From Mariniblastus sp964414815 (lineage in GTDB: Bacteria; Planctomycetota; Planctomycetia; Pirellulales; Pirellulaceae): a stretch of DNA of 64,000 nt. The DNA is taken from contig CAYPXY010000006.1 of assembly GCA_964414815.1 (NCBI GenBank), positions 1 through 64,000 on the forward strand, read 5' to 3'. A program made the position numbers and the translations under genes. The notes under the pieces are model-generated. The model worked only from the letters and a program-made list of their open reading frames with translations, had not been told where the DNA came from and did not search any database. Positions 44,643-53,588 of the stretch are shown piece after piece; within the stretch, counting starts at the first letter, position 1, and each line of letters begins with the position of its first letter.

Positions 44643-45485
44643 CTACAATAGCTTGGCTTTCAAATCGTTGATCAACTGAACCGCCTGGCCGATTTCGGAT
44701 ACTTGCCGTTCTGGCTCTTGCGGAATCTCCCGTTCGATGGTCAACGGTCCGAAGTAGCCGATCTCTTTCAGTGTCTGCAAATAGCTTTCCACATTGACAT
44801 CGCCCGTCCCAAGGGGCACTTCGGATCCCCATTCAACGCCCGGCTTCTCACCCCATTGGGCGTCTTTCAAGTGAACACTGTGGACACGGTCCCCCAGTAA
44901 CTTCAGGGCTTCAATCGGCTCACCGGTTCCGTACAGGATCATGTTTGCAGGATCAAAGTTCACATACAAGTTGGATGCCCCCGTATCATTGATAAACTGA
45001 ACCAGTCCTTCGGCCGTTTCTTGCCCCGTCTCCAGGTGCAGACATTGGCCATTGCGAGCCGCATACTCGCACAACTCGCGAGTGACCTCGACGATACCGC
45101 GATAGCGCTCGGATTCGGGTTCATGGGGCACAAATCCAAGATGCAGCGCAATCACCGGACACCCCAGAGCCGCCGCAAAATCTGAAATCTCTTTCATCTC
45201 GGCCAGCCGCGACGCGCGAGTGGACTCGGGAACCAATCCGACCGTTCGCTCGACGGTGGGAATGTCCGCGTAGCTCTCACCCTCGAAGCCACCGAAGACT
45301 GCGGTGACTTCGATTCCGTACGGTTCGAGACGGCTCAACGTCTTCTTCGCGGTTTCGGGGGTTCGATTTCCTGGATGGGGAGCGTGAATCTGGATGGTCG
45401 GAATCCCCAGTTGATGGGCCACGTCCAAGTCGACTCCAAGTCCAGCATCAATACTGGTAAATACACCCACTGGCCATTTTGACAT
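44643..45485 (-). CDS. Sugar phosphate isomerase/epimerase-like TIM-barrel protein
   Basis: A 280-residue single-domain protein of the xylose-isomerase-like TIM-barrel superfamily. Typical blocks are IQIHAPHP, VIALHLGFVPHEPES, ENGQCLHLETGQETAE, VNFDPANMILYG, VHSVHLKDAQWGEKPG and GPLTIEREIPQEPERQ, with conserved Glu, Asp, His and Glu that would bind a divalent metal. The substrate cannot be told from sequence; planctomycetes carry many such paralogues. The gene stands alone. Cytosolic. Confidence 0.85.
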   Translation of the reverse strand: MSKWPVGVFTSIDAGLGVDLDVAHQLGIPTIQIHAPHPGNRTPETAKKTLSRLEPYGIEVTAVFGGFEGESYADIPTVERTVGLVPESTRASRLAEMKEISDFAAALGCPVIALHLGFVPHEPESERYRGIVEVTRELCEYAARNGQCLHLETGQETAEGLVQFINDTGASNLYVNFDPANMILYGTGEPIEALKLLGDRVHSVHLKDAQWGEKPGVEWGSEVPLGTGDVNVESYLQTLKEIGYFGPLTIEREIPQEPERQVSEIGQAVQLINDLKAKLL

Positions 45486-45990
45486 TCAACTATCTCGCTA
45501 TGAATTAGAACGGAAATCAAATACACCTGCCGAATGTGCTGCCGTGTACGTTGGCGGCGTGTGCAGGTTTGTTTAGGATAACATAGTGAATTGCAGTGGA
45601 ATGAACAAGTTCCGTCGCCAATGGTTCTGAACCAATGCGAGACTGATTACGAAGAACGGACAGCTATAAACGTTATCGTCCCTGGTTGTAGCTGTTCACA
45701 CATTGTTGAGAGGGACGTTGGGGCCAGCATCAAGGGGTCGGGAGTCTTTTCGTTGGAGATCATGAAAGTGGCTTGGACAAATTGAACGTGACGTCGCTGA
45801 CAATGGCCAGGAGTTCCGGAAAAGACTCCCGACCCCAACAGGCACAGATATTATCGTTTTGACATCGGTTTGGGGCCGCATTAGAATACGGCCCATCCAA
45901 TTCTGCTTTGCGCTCTGCTGATATTCAAGGACGAATGAAGATCGGGATGTTCCCGAGAATGTGAAGCACCAACAATCCAGGAATTACATC
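45486..45990. other. Intergenic region holding a distant inverted repeat
   Basis: About 505 bp between the isomerase and the PEP-CTERM gene. The notable structure is the 18-bp inverted repeat at 45734-45836. Small open frames here do not look coding. Confidence 0.6.
45734..45836. repeat. 18-bp perfect inverted repeat
   Basis: ggggtcgggagtcttttc at 45734-45751 is perfectly complementary to gaaaagactcccgacccc at 45819-45836, 67 bp apart. Possibly a dispersed palindromic or miniature mobile element. Confidence 0.85.
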
Positions 45991-47010
45991 ATGAACAAGT
46001 TTTCTTTTTTCAAGGTCATTGCCATTGCGTTGGCAAGCTGCATTTCCGTCGGACAAAGCTGCGCTGATATTTTTACGACCGGTTTCTTTAGTGGAACCAT
46101 CGAACGATTCGACGCCAATGGAGTTCAGACGAGATTTACCACACTTTCTGACGCCGACGGTCTGTCGGGGATTGCCCACAGTACACACAACAATCAATTC
46201 TACGTCAGTAGCTTTGGTCTATTCAGAGGCCAAAGTGGTGTTTATAGAGTTGACATGAATGGCGACGTTTTGGCATATACGGATTTTACTGCGCTCAACA
46301 ACGGCTACCTACCGGGTGGGTTGACGGTCGGAGAAAACGGCAACGTCTTTATTTCAGATATGTCATCTCCTTCAGTACATGAATTTGACGCGGATATGAA
46401 TCATCTTCGAACGATTAACATTACGCAACTTGCTGGTGTAGACAATGCGGGGACCGGCGGGGTTGGATTTGCGTCAAACGGAAACCTGATCATTGCTACT
46501 GCAGGCATGGGAATCTTTCAATATGACTTCAATACTGATGCAGTGACCCCATTTTCACGGCCTGAAGACGCTATGACTGCGGCTATCGCTGGCGCACAGG
46601 TTGCAACCAACGGGACCGATATTTTTATTGGTCATGGTTTTGGATATGTAGATAGCGCTTTAAGATTCGATTCGAACGGAAATATAATTGGGGATATCAC
46701 GATTACTGCGGATATGATGCCAGGTGCACCAGATGGAAGTTCAGATGGCTTTAGCCCTTCCGGACTTGCATTCGACTCGAATGGGGATTTGATAGTCGCA
46801 GTTTTAGGAAAATCCAATCCTTTCACCGATGGCAGCGAGTTTGGCGGGCTATTCAGATTTAATGTGGACACCATGGATTGGGAAACAATTGTGGCGGGCT
46901 CCTATGCCTTCAGCAGTGTTGCTGTCGTCGCAATCCCTGAACCGAGCGGACTGGCAGTACTGGCAATCCTGGGCATCGGGCAAGTGCTGAAACGGAGAAG
47001 GACAATGTAG
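45991..47010 (+). CDS. PEP-CTERM-anchored exported protein with NHL/SMP-30-like repeats
   Basis: Start set at the ATG at 45991 (MNKFSFFKVIAIALASCISV), a signal peptide; about 339 residues. The middle consists of beta-propeller-like strands (ETIERFDANGVQTRF-type, FYVSSFGLF, GNVFISDMSSPSVHEFDAD, GLAFDSNGDLIVAVLG). The C-terminus is a PEP-CTERM sorting signal: IPEPSGLAVLAILGIG followed by KRRR. Proteins with this tail are processed by exosortase and retained in the envelope or matrix. Upstream and downstream regions are repeat-rich. Its substrate or partner is unknown. Confidence 0.85.
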   Translation: MNKFSFFKVIAIALASCISVGQSCADIFTTGFFSGTIERFDANGVQTRFTTLSDADGLSGIAHSTHNNQFYVSSFGLFRGQSGVYRVDMNGDVLAYTDFTALNNGYLPGGLTVGENGNVFISDMSSPSVHEFDADMNHLRTINITQLAGVDNAGTGGVGFASNGNLIIATAGMGIFQYDFNTDAVTPFSRPEDAMTAAIAGAQVATNGTDIFIGHGFGYVDSALRFDSNGNIIGDITITADMMPGAPDGSSDGFSPSGLAFDSNGDLIVAVLGKSNPFTDGSEFGGLFRFNVDTMDWETIVAGSYAFSSVAVVAIPEPSGLAVLAILGIGQVLKRRRTM

Positions 47011-47204
47011 GCGGAACAAGCAAACGCTGAATACACTCGGCGGTTCGATGGTTTTCGATGCGTTTGCACAGTTCCGGCATTGCCTTGTGTGATGCCGGAA
47101 CAGCGGTCGCGGTGGCAAATACTGCGGCTTGGTGGCTCTTTATCCCGCGACCACCTTGTTCCGGACTACAAATTAGCGCAACTTCAAAACTTACGCTTAA
47201 GGTG

Positions 47205-47465
47205 AACGTTTAGCCGCAAGCCGAAGCCGACCACCATTGGTTCGAAGCGAACATGGAAAGTAGGTCGAACTATGGTTGGAGTTGAAAGATCGAAAAATAG
47301 TCGGCGCAGGCGCGACGGTAGGGGGCAATCTCCCTATTCAACCTGCCTGCCAATAAAATACCTGCAACCCGATGCACCGCGCGCCTTTGGGGGTTGCTGA
47401 AAAACGACTTCGGTGTGGCAGTATGTTTTTGGCGGCAACCCCCCGACGGCTTGCGGCTAAACGTT
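47205..47465. repeat. Inverted-repeat element with 19-bp termini
   Basis: aacgtttagccgcaagccg (47205-47223) is perfectly repeated in inverse as cggcttgcggctaaacgtt (47447-47465), bounding about 261 bp with no gene. It lies in the roughly 560-bp gap between the PEP-CTERM and DUF1559 genes. Size and termini resemble a small non-autonomous element. Confidence 0.8.
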
Positions 47466-47572
47466 TTCGCTCGTGGTGAACGGTTATAAGAAATTTACAA
47501 GCCTAAGCCACGCACCCACAATGGTGCTGGTGGACGCTTACCTTGGGTCAACCTCAGACGGATTTTTGAAAA

Positions 47573-48583
47573 ATGGGGCTACGAAACGACGTCCAATCAC
47601 CTCGACTTCGTGGTTCACGTGGTTTTACGTTGGTTGAACTACTGGTCGTCATCGCAATCATTGGAATTTTGATTGCCATGTTACTCCCGGCGGTTCAGGC
47701 CGTTCGCGAAGCTGCTCGTCGAGTCAGTTGCTCAAACAACATGCGGCAATTAGGGCTGGCCACCCACAACTACGAATCTTCGTTGGGCGTTTTTCCTTCG
47801 GGTTCCATTTCCAAAGCAAACCCGGCCAATCCTTCGATGCCCTGGACGTTCTATCGCTGGTCGGCAATGGCCACACTTTCACCCTATCTTGAAAATACGA
47901 ACGCCTACAACATTCTCCATTTGGACAAACCGCTCTATGCGGCGACGTTTGGCGTCACACCGGAAAATGTGGAAGGCTCGAGAACGATTGTGCCCACGTT
48001 TCTTTGCCCCTCCGATTCAGTTCGGCGACTTCACGCCAGCTTCGGTCCAACCAACTATGCGTTCTGCGCCGGGAGCGGAATTGGCGGTGGCACACCGATC
48101 GACACGGATGGATTGTTCTTTGTCAACTCACGCATCCGATTTGCAGATATACTCGATGGAGCGTCCCATACAGCGGCAATCTCGGAAAGCCCCTTGGGAG
48201 TTGCCGGACAGAACGAACGTGATCCCCGAACCGCATACCGGTTTATCTTTTTTGCTCCTTTATCCGACGCCGCTGTCGCCAATGCCTCCGCCTGGAATTA
48301 TACCGACCCGCGAGGATTTTCCTGGGCCAACGGTGAATACCGAAACGGGCTATACAACCACTATTACACACCCAACTCGTCGACGCCCGATTGCATGGGC
48401 GTGTTCCTAGGCGGCGGATTCCCAACGATCTACACTCCTTTCGGATGGAAAGCCGCTCGCAGCTATCATCCCGGTGGTGTCAACATCATTCGCGCCGATG
48501 CTTCGGGTGATTTTGTCAGCGATTCGATCGATGCGGACGTCTGGAAAGCGATGTCCACCCGAGCGGGAGGGGAAACGTACTGA
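47573..48583 (+). CDS. DUF1559 protein with prepilin-type N-terminus
   Basis: A 336-residue protein. The N-terminus GFTLVELLVVIAIIGILIAM is a prepilin leader with cleavage Gly, N-methyl Phe and Glu at +5, followed by LLPAVQAVREAARRVSCSNN, the DUF1559 hallmark. The rest is a beta-rich globular domain with several aromatic residues. The C-terminal HPGGVNIIRADASGDFVSDSI is also typical. Such proteins form large paralogous families in planctomycetes and are thought to be pseudopilin-like. It is a single copy here and could be a substrate for a pilus-like system, an inference. Confidence 0.92.
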   Translation: MGLRNDVQSPRLRGSRGFTLVELLVVIAIIGILIAMLLPAVQAVREAARRVSCSNNMRQLGLATHNYESSLGVFPSGSISKANPANPSMPWTFYRWSAMATLSPYLENTNAYNILHLDKPLYAATFGVTPENVEGSRTIVPTFLCPSDSVRRLHASFGPTNYAFCAGSGIGGGTPIDTDGLFFVNSRIRFADILDGASHTAAISESPLGVAGQNERDPRTAYRFIFFAPLSDAAVANASAWNYTDPRGFSWANGEYRNGLYNHYYTPNSSTPDCMGVFLGGGFPTIYTPFGWKAARSYHPGGVNIIRADASGDFVSDSIDADVWKAMSTRAGGETY

Positions 48584-48586
48584 CTT

Positions 48587-50038
48587 TTAATCGAACTGTC
48601 GTTTGTCTCGCAGGATATGGTGGTAGTACTGCGCAAAACGATGGGCTTCATCTCGAACGTATTGTAGCAGCCGCAGTGAAAATGAATGTCGGCTCAGGCG
48701 AATCGGCTCCGACTCATTCGGACGAAAGATTTCTTCGTTTTTCTTTGCAATTGAAATCAGTATCGGTGGATCGATTCCCAGCTCCTCAAACGCGGCGACA
48801 GCGGAACTGAGCTGGCCCTTGCCTCCGTCGATCAACAGAATGTCCGGAAAGGGATCCTGGTTTTCGGACAGCTTTCGGAACCGCCTCGCGACCACTTCGT
48901 GGATGCTGCGGAAATCGTCGACGCCTTCGACATCCTTGATTCGAAAACGGCGATACCCCGGCTTGAAAGGCAGCCCATCAATAAACTGAACCAGGCTGGC
49001 CACGGTTTCGTTTCCGCCGAGGTGAGCAATGTCAACGCCCTCAATGGATCGAGGGACTTCCTTGAGCTTCAACACTTTCTTTAGTCCCGTCAGTCCCTTC
49101 TTTGGGTCGATTTGAAAGACTTCCGGCTGAGCATGGGAATCCAATGCACCACGCCGATCCAGCGACTCCAACATGTGGATTTCGTCCCGCAACTTGGCGG
49201 CTTTTTCGAACTGCAATTCGGAAGATGCCGACAGCATGTCGCTGCGCATCTGCTCGATGAGTTTGTGTTTGTTGCCCTCGAGGAACATCTGCAATCGTTT
49301 GATCGACTTGCGATACTCCTCCTTGCTGATCCGCAGGTTGCACGGGGCCGTACATTGTGCAATGTTGGCCAGCAGGCAAGGTCGAAACCACTTCCATTGC
49401 TCATCGTGGGCGTCGATGTCCAGGGTACAGGTTCGAAATTTGAAGATTCGCTGAAGCACCTGGATCGCTCCCCGCAGACTGTTGGCACTGGCAAACGGAC
49501 CATAAAGTTTCACGCCGGTGCTGGAAGGCTCACGAGTCAGCTCCACGCGCGGATAGTCTTCATAAGTGGTCACCTGCAGATAGGGAAATGATTTGCCGTC
49601 CTTCTGGATTTTATTGTGGACGGGCTGGATGTCCTTGATCATTCGCGACTCGACCAGCAACGCATCGACTTCACTCTCGCATTGGATAAAATCAGCATCG
49701 GCGATCTGATCGATCCAGTACTGGGTGCGCGGGTCGGTCGCGGCCTGCTTGAGAAAGTAACTGCCGGCGCGAGAACGCAGGTTGGTAGCTTTGCCGACAT
49801 AGATCACAACTCCGGCTTCGTTTCGCAGGAAATAGACGCCTGGCCCGGTGGGGAACGTTCGGACCTTGGCGGCAGCTTTCTGATAGGGAGTTACCGGGGA
49901 TTGCAGCTCTTCCTCGGTGAACGCAGATTCACCTTCCTGAGACAGGCTATCTGGAGACAGACTGTCTGAAGAAAGACCGGGCTCAAACTCGTCGAATTCG
50001 TCTTCCGGATCGTCTTTTTCCAGATCGTCGGGGTTCAT
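48587..50038 (-). CDS. uvrC: UvrABC nuclease subunit C, lacking the HhH domain
   Basis: Start set at the ATG at 50038 (an upstream TTG is in frame), about 483 residues. It has GIY-YIG nuclease GPGVYFLRNEAGVVIYVGKA, a UVR segment (SSELQFEKAAKLRDEIHML) that binds UvrB, and the RNase H-like endonuclease with VDIAHLGGNE, GVDDFRSIHEV, LLIDGGKGQL and DEAHRFAQ. The last supplies the Asp and His expected for 5' incision. E. coli UvrC is about 610 residues; here the protein stops right after HRFAQYYH and lacks the C-terminal tandem helix-hairpin-helix. Function in nucleotide excision repair is otherwise expected. Cytosolic. Confidence 0.93.
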   Translation of the reverse strand: MNPDDLEKDDPEDEFDEFEPGLSSDSLSPDSLSQEGESAFTEEELQSPVTPYQKAAAKVRTFPTGPGVYFLRNEAGVVIYVGKATNLRSRAGSYFLKQAATDPRTQYWIDQIADADFIQCESEVDALLVESRMIKDIQPVHNKIQKDGKSFPYLQVTTYEDYPRVELTREPSSTGVKLYGPFASANSLRGAIQVLQRIFKFRTCTLDIDAHDEQWKWFRPCLLANIAQCTAPCNLRISKEEYRKSIKRLQMFLEGNKHKLIEQMRSDMLSASSELQFEKAAKLRDEIHMLESLDRRGALDSHAQPEVFQIDPKKGLTGLKKVLKLKEVPRSIEGVDIAHLGGNETVASLVQFIDGLPFKPGYRRFRIKDVEGVDDFRSIHEVVARRFRKLSENQDPFPDILLIDGGKGQLSSAVAAFEELGIDPPILISIAKKNEEIFRPNESEPIRLSRHSFSLRLLQYVRDEAHRFAQYYHHILRDKRQFD

Positions 50039-50129
50039 GGATGATGGCTTTGCCAATTTGGTTTAATCGGTTTACACTTGAAGTCATTGTATCCCAAACG
50101 CATTGAACCTGACACAACCGGAGCCAACG

Positions 50130-51227
50130 ATGAGGTACTATCAGCCTCTTGAAATACGAGGCAAGCTCTTTCCCGTCGAATGTTGCTTCGTCTGGGCATG
50201 CTTGTTTTTGCAATGGGCCTCGGCTCAGGAATTCGAACCGCCGGTTCTGGTGCTGGCCGAGGGCCAACCGGTTCGGGTTGCGTCGCCTGGCTATGCTTGT
50301 CCCACCATAGCCGATGTGGATCAGGATGGTTTGGATGATCTGGTGGTGGGGCAATTCAAGGATGGCAATTTGATTTATTTTCGCAACGTTGCGCCTGCGG
50401 GACAGCCCCCCAAGTTAGCCGCGGGACGTTTGATGATGGCGGACGGTCAGGCAATCTCAATTCCAGGAATACGTTGCTGCACCAGTTCGACACCCCAATG
50501 GGTTGACTGGAATCAGGATGGTCATTTGGATATTTTATCGGGTTCGTATGCGGCGCCGGGCTCTGCCATCGGCCAGGTTGTCCTACTGTTGGGACAGCCC
50601 AATCGCCAGTTCGCAAGGCCGGTTGCATTGACAGGATCGCTTGGCCGGCCGCTTCAGAATCGTGAGTTTACCGGAGCGGGCGATGAGACTCAAAGCGTGG
50701 TGGATTGCCTTTGCACCCATCAACACGCCGTCGATATCGATGGAGATGGCGATCTCGATCTGGTGGTGGGATCAAGCAGCGGTCGCTTTTTTCTGTACAT
50801 CAACGAGGGTGAGCCTTCTCGGCCTAGTCTGCGACAGCCTTCCCGGATGGTAGCCAGTCCGCTCAAAGCAGGGCGGTCGGCCCCGCATTTAGTTGATTGG
50901 GATGGGGATGGTTTGATGGATTTGTTGGCCGGTTCTGCGGACGGAGGCGTTTACCTCAGCCTTAATCAAGGAACGAAGACTGAACCGGACTGGAAGGAGT
51001 TTCAAACCCTGATTCCAGCCACGGAAAATCGTGCATTGAACGATCTTTCGAATCTGGTTCGTGGAGATTCCTCTCGAATTTGGGTTTACGACTGGAATCA
51101 AGACGGGCTGCTGGATCTACTTGTCGGCGATCGCGTGCGAGCGACAGTACGAGACAATAATGGGCGGTTAAGTACAATTGAAACCGGTCACGTCTGGTTG
51201 TTCATTCAGAAACCACCGGATTCATGA
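50130..51227 (+). CDS. Exported VCBS/FG-GAP-repeat protein
   Basis: Start set at the ATG at 50130, about 365 residues; the N-terminus ends in a signal-like CCFVWACLFLQWASAQ. The body carries five related repeats with Ca-binding loops: DVDQDGLDDLVVG, DWNQDGHLDILSG, DIDGDGDLDLVVG, DWDGDGLMDLLAG and DWNQDGLLDLLVG. These are VCBS/FG-GAP propeller blades, usually extracellular or periplasmic and calcium-dependent. No catalytic residue is visible. Its start is divergent from uvrC with about a 91-bp gap, so both promoters share this region. Confidence 0.85.
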   Translation: MRYYQPLEIRGKLFPVECCFVWACLFLQWASAQEFEPPVLVLAEGQPVRVASPGYACPTIADVDQDGLDDLVVGQFKDGNLIYFRNVAPAGQPPKLAAGRLMMADGQAISIPGIRCCTSSTPQWVDWNQDGHLDILSGSYAAPGSAIGQVVLLLGQPNRQFARPVALTGSLGRPLQNREFTGAGDETQSVVDCLCTHQHAVDIDGDGDLDLVVGSSSGRFFLYINEGEPSRPSLRQPSRMVASPLKAGRSAPHLVDWDGDGLMDLLAGSADGGVYLSLNQGTKTEPDWKEFQTLIPATENRALNDLSNLVRGDSSRIWVYDWNQDGLLDLLVGDRVRATVRDNNGRLSTIETGHVWLFIQKPPDS

Positions 51228-51422
51228 ATTATGGGTTTTCCCCTTCGAATCCGCTGCCAATTCGCTATATTTAATAGATAAGCCAAATTGGGTGGGCCAG
51301 TGGCGAAATTTCCTGCAGGACTTATTGCAGGCCGATCGCTCGGTTAGCCACTAAGATGTGTGAAATTATTAACATTTGTTGGGAATTCGAAAACGGGGTG
51401 GAACCCAACCAGGAGATATTTT

Positions 51423-52994
51423 GTGTCAGATGACCTATTTAGTTATTTTTCCAGCAAGGGAACCCGCAAGGTAGATCCCATTGATGATGACGATTTCAAT
51501 TCGTTTGGCGCAACGCCCCAACCTCCGGCAGACGATTTGGCCCATAATCCCCTTCTGCCCTCCGTTTGCGAGGACGATTTGGAGCAACAAGCTTTCCGTC
51601 AAGCGCAAGGGCAACCGCCCGTTGAAGCAAGCGTTGACACAGAAGCCGAGGCTGAGTCGCAATTGATGGAAGAGCCATTGGCTCCGGTGGCCGATGAACC
51701 AGCGCCTCCTAAAAAGGAACAGGGACATTGGGACTTTCTGGCGAGTTTACTGGGCATCAAGCGCAGTACCGAAGAGAAGAAGCCAGCAGCTCCAGCGCCC
51801 CCCGCAGCTCCGGTTCAGAAGGCATCTGCAAAGACACCCTCCACGGACGCACGTCGCGAAATAGGCGATTCAAAAACGAGTGCTTCAAAAGAGGTTGATT
51901 TGTTCACCCTCAAGTCCGGCCAAGGTGACGACGAAAATCCTGTCTTGAGTACGCTGTTTCAGCCTGCATCGGATTCTGGATTCGTCAGAGAGAACGAATT
52001 GAGCGGGGAAGCCACGGCAGATGACGATGAACTGGATTATCTTGAATTCGAAGTCGAAGAGCTTGACCCAACCGTACGTGAGGACGCGCACCAACCGCGC
52101 CGATCTCGTCGTGAGCAGAGAGCTTCCAACGAAAGATCGTCTGGTGAAAGAACCACCGGTGAACGGGGTTCAGGTGAACGGGGTTCAGGTGAACGGGGTT
52201 CAGGTGAACGGGGTTCAGGTGATTCAGATTCCCGAGGGCAGCACCGGCGACCTCGTGGTCAACGTTCCGCGGAGCGAACCGCAGGTTATCGTGCAGAGTC
52301 GCTCAAGGTGCCAGACGATTCGGATGATGAGCAGCCTCTCGTGCGCCAAGAGCGGGCTCCCGCCGGAGAAGAGCGAGGGCCGCGCCGGCGCAGACGTCGT
52401 CGATCGCGTCGCGATGAGACTCACAGCGAGGTAGCCCCCGTAGAGAGTGAAGCGATTCGCCCTTCGTCCCAATCGTCCTGGGGATCAGACGATCAACGGG
52501 ATCCGCCAGATGATTTCTTTGATGAAATCGGCTGGCAGCCATCCGGAGCCGGTAAATCGGCTGATTTCGATGATGCCGAAGTGGAAGATGTAAGTGAAAC
52601 GACACGTGATCGTGACGAAGAGACTCCTGCGGGAGACCGTCCGCGTCGCCGACGCCGTCGCCGAGGTGCAAGGCCTTCCAATGAAGGAACTGAACCGGGT
52701 ACTCATGAGCGGCGGCCAGCTACCATCGTTCGGAACGAATCTTTCGGCGACGATGACGATGACTTTGACGATGATCTCGATGTGGCCAGAGGCAGTTCAA
52801 GCATGTACGAACGAGATCGCAGCGGAGCAAGCGGTGGCACTCGTAAGCCCAAGAGTGGAGAAGATCGCGAGCGAAAGCACTCGTTCCCAACTTGGGACGA
52901 AGCCATCTCCGGGCTGGTTGAGTCCAATATCAAGAACCACTCGAAGTATTCATCGCAATCAGGCCGTCCGCGTGGTCGTGGGCGACGTCGTTGA
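51423..52994 (+). CDS. Acidic and Arg-rich disordered protein, function unknown
   Basis: I place the start at a GTG at 51423 because AGGAG (51410-51414) lies 8 bp before it; a GTG 63 bp earlier is in frame. About 523 residues (M)SDDLFSYFSSKGTRK. It is almost entirely low-complexity: acid-rich (EELDPTVRED), tandem GERGS repeats, then many short RRRRR clusters (GPRRRRRRRSRR, PRRRRRRRGARP) spread between acidic blocks (DDDDDFDDD). The Arg-cluster pattern resembles RNA-binding tails such as those of RNase E or ribosome-associated proteins, but no domain was recognised. Function not assigned. Confidence 0.65.
   Translation: MSDDLFSYFSSKGTRKVDPIDDDDFNSFGATPQPPADDLAHNPLLPSVCEDDLEQQAFRQAQGQPPVEASVDTEAEAESQLMEEPLAPVADEPAPPKKEQGHWDFLASLLGIKRSTEEKKPAAPAPPAAPVQKASAKTPSTDARREIGDSKTSASKEVDLFTLKSGQGDDENPVLSTLFQPASDSGFVRENELSGEATADDDELDYLEFEVEELDPTVREDAHQPRRSRREQRASNERSSGERTTGERGSGERGSGERGSGERGSGDSDSRGQHRRPRGQRSAERTAGYRAESLKVPDDSDDEQPLVRQERAPAGEERGPRRRRRRRSRRDETHSEVAPVESEAIRPSSQSSWGSDDQRDPPDDFFDEIGWQPSGAGKSADFDDAEVEDVSETTRDRDEETPAGDRPRRRRRRRGARPSNEGTEPGTHERRPATIVRNESFGDDDDDFDDDLDVARGSSSMYERDRSGASGGTRKPKSGEDRERKHSFPTWDEAISGLVESNIKNHSKYSSQSGRPRGRGRRR
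52158..52217 (+). repeat. 15-bp in-frame tandem repeat (GERGS)
   Basis: Four exact copies of ggtgaacggggttca plus a partial fifth, encoding GERGS pentapeptides within the disordered Arg-rich protein. Perfect identity suggests recent slippage. Confidence 0.95.
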
Positions 52995-53048
52995 TGACGT
53001 TTGTTCGTCTAAGGCGGGACCGGCAGATAAAAACGTACCCCAGTGTAG

Positions 53049-53069
53049 GCGAGTCGCTCCGCGACTCGC
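53049..53069. repeat. Short palindromic repeat between convergent genes
   Basis: gcgagtcgc-tcc-gcgactcgc is a 9-bp perfect stem with a 3-base loop between two genes whose ends converge. No T-tract follows, so it is more likely a REP-type palindrome. A 14-bp palindrome ggtaaacgtttacc lies nearby at 53102-53115. Confidence 0.6.
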
Positions 53070-53125
53070 AACTCAGTGCCTGGGAAACACAATACTGCTT
53101 GGGTAAACGTTTACCTGCCGGTCGC

Positions 53126-53572
53126 CTAATAGAGTTGAAAATCACCTGTCGGTTCGAAGGCGTTTCGGTAGTGTACGATCTCGGGTTCCCGTTTTTTTGA
53201 ATGCCAGACAATGGAAACGACATCGAACCGGACGGGATACTCGGTCAGGTCGTGCCATTTCAGATAGCCTTTGGCGGTTTGGGTGATCCGTTTTTGTTTG
53301 GATTCATCAACGGCTTCCGCGGGATCCCCCAACTCATCGTGGGTTCGGGTTTTGACTTCAACGAAAACAATGCTGTCATTTTCAACCGCGATCAAGTCGA
53401 TTTCGCCAAAGCGATCCTGATAGCCGCGTTCAATGATGATCCAACCGGCCTTGAGTAACCAGCGCTCGGTTGCCAGCTCTCCCCTTTTTCCAAGGTTGGC
53501 GGGCGGCCACCAGGCATCCTTCCAGGCGGTAAAAACGGGAGCCAATGCAACTCGATAGAACCACTTCCGCAA
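53126..53572 (-). CDS. YraN/UPF0102-family nuclease-like protein
   Basis: The catalytic core reads GKRGELATERWLLKAGWIII, then GEIDLIAVEND and IVFVEVKTR, the E-x(n)-GEIDLI-EVK signature of the UPF0102 PD-(D/E)XK nuclease-like family. The start is uncertain: a TTG at 53572 gives about 148 residues, while a GTG at 53611 overlaps the upstream gene's end and adds 13. The family is found in almost all bacteria; a DNA or RNA role is likely but the target is unknown. It follows the YfgM-like gene on the same strand. Confidence 0.85.
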   Translation of the reverse strand: MRKWFYRVALAPVFTAWKDAWWPPANLGKRGELATERWLLKAGWIIIERGYQDRFGEIDLIAVENDSIVFVEVKTRTHDELGDPAEAVDESKQKRITQTAKGYLKWHDLTEYPVRFDVVSIVWHSKKREPEIVHYRNAFEPTGDFQLY

Positions 53573-53588
53573 GAGCGACGTCGGCTGC

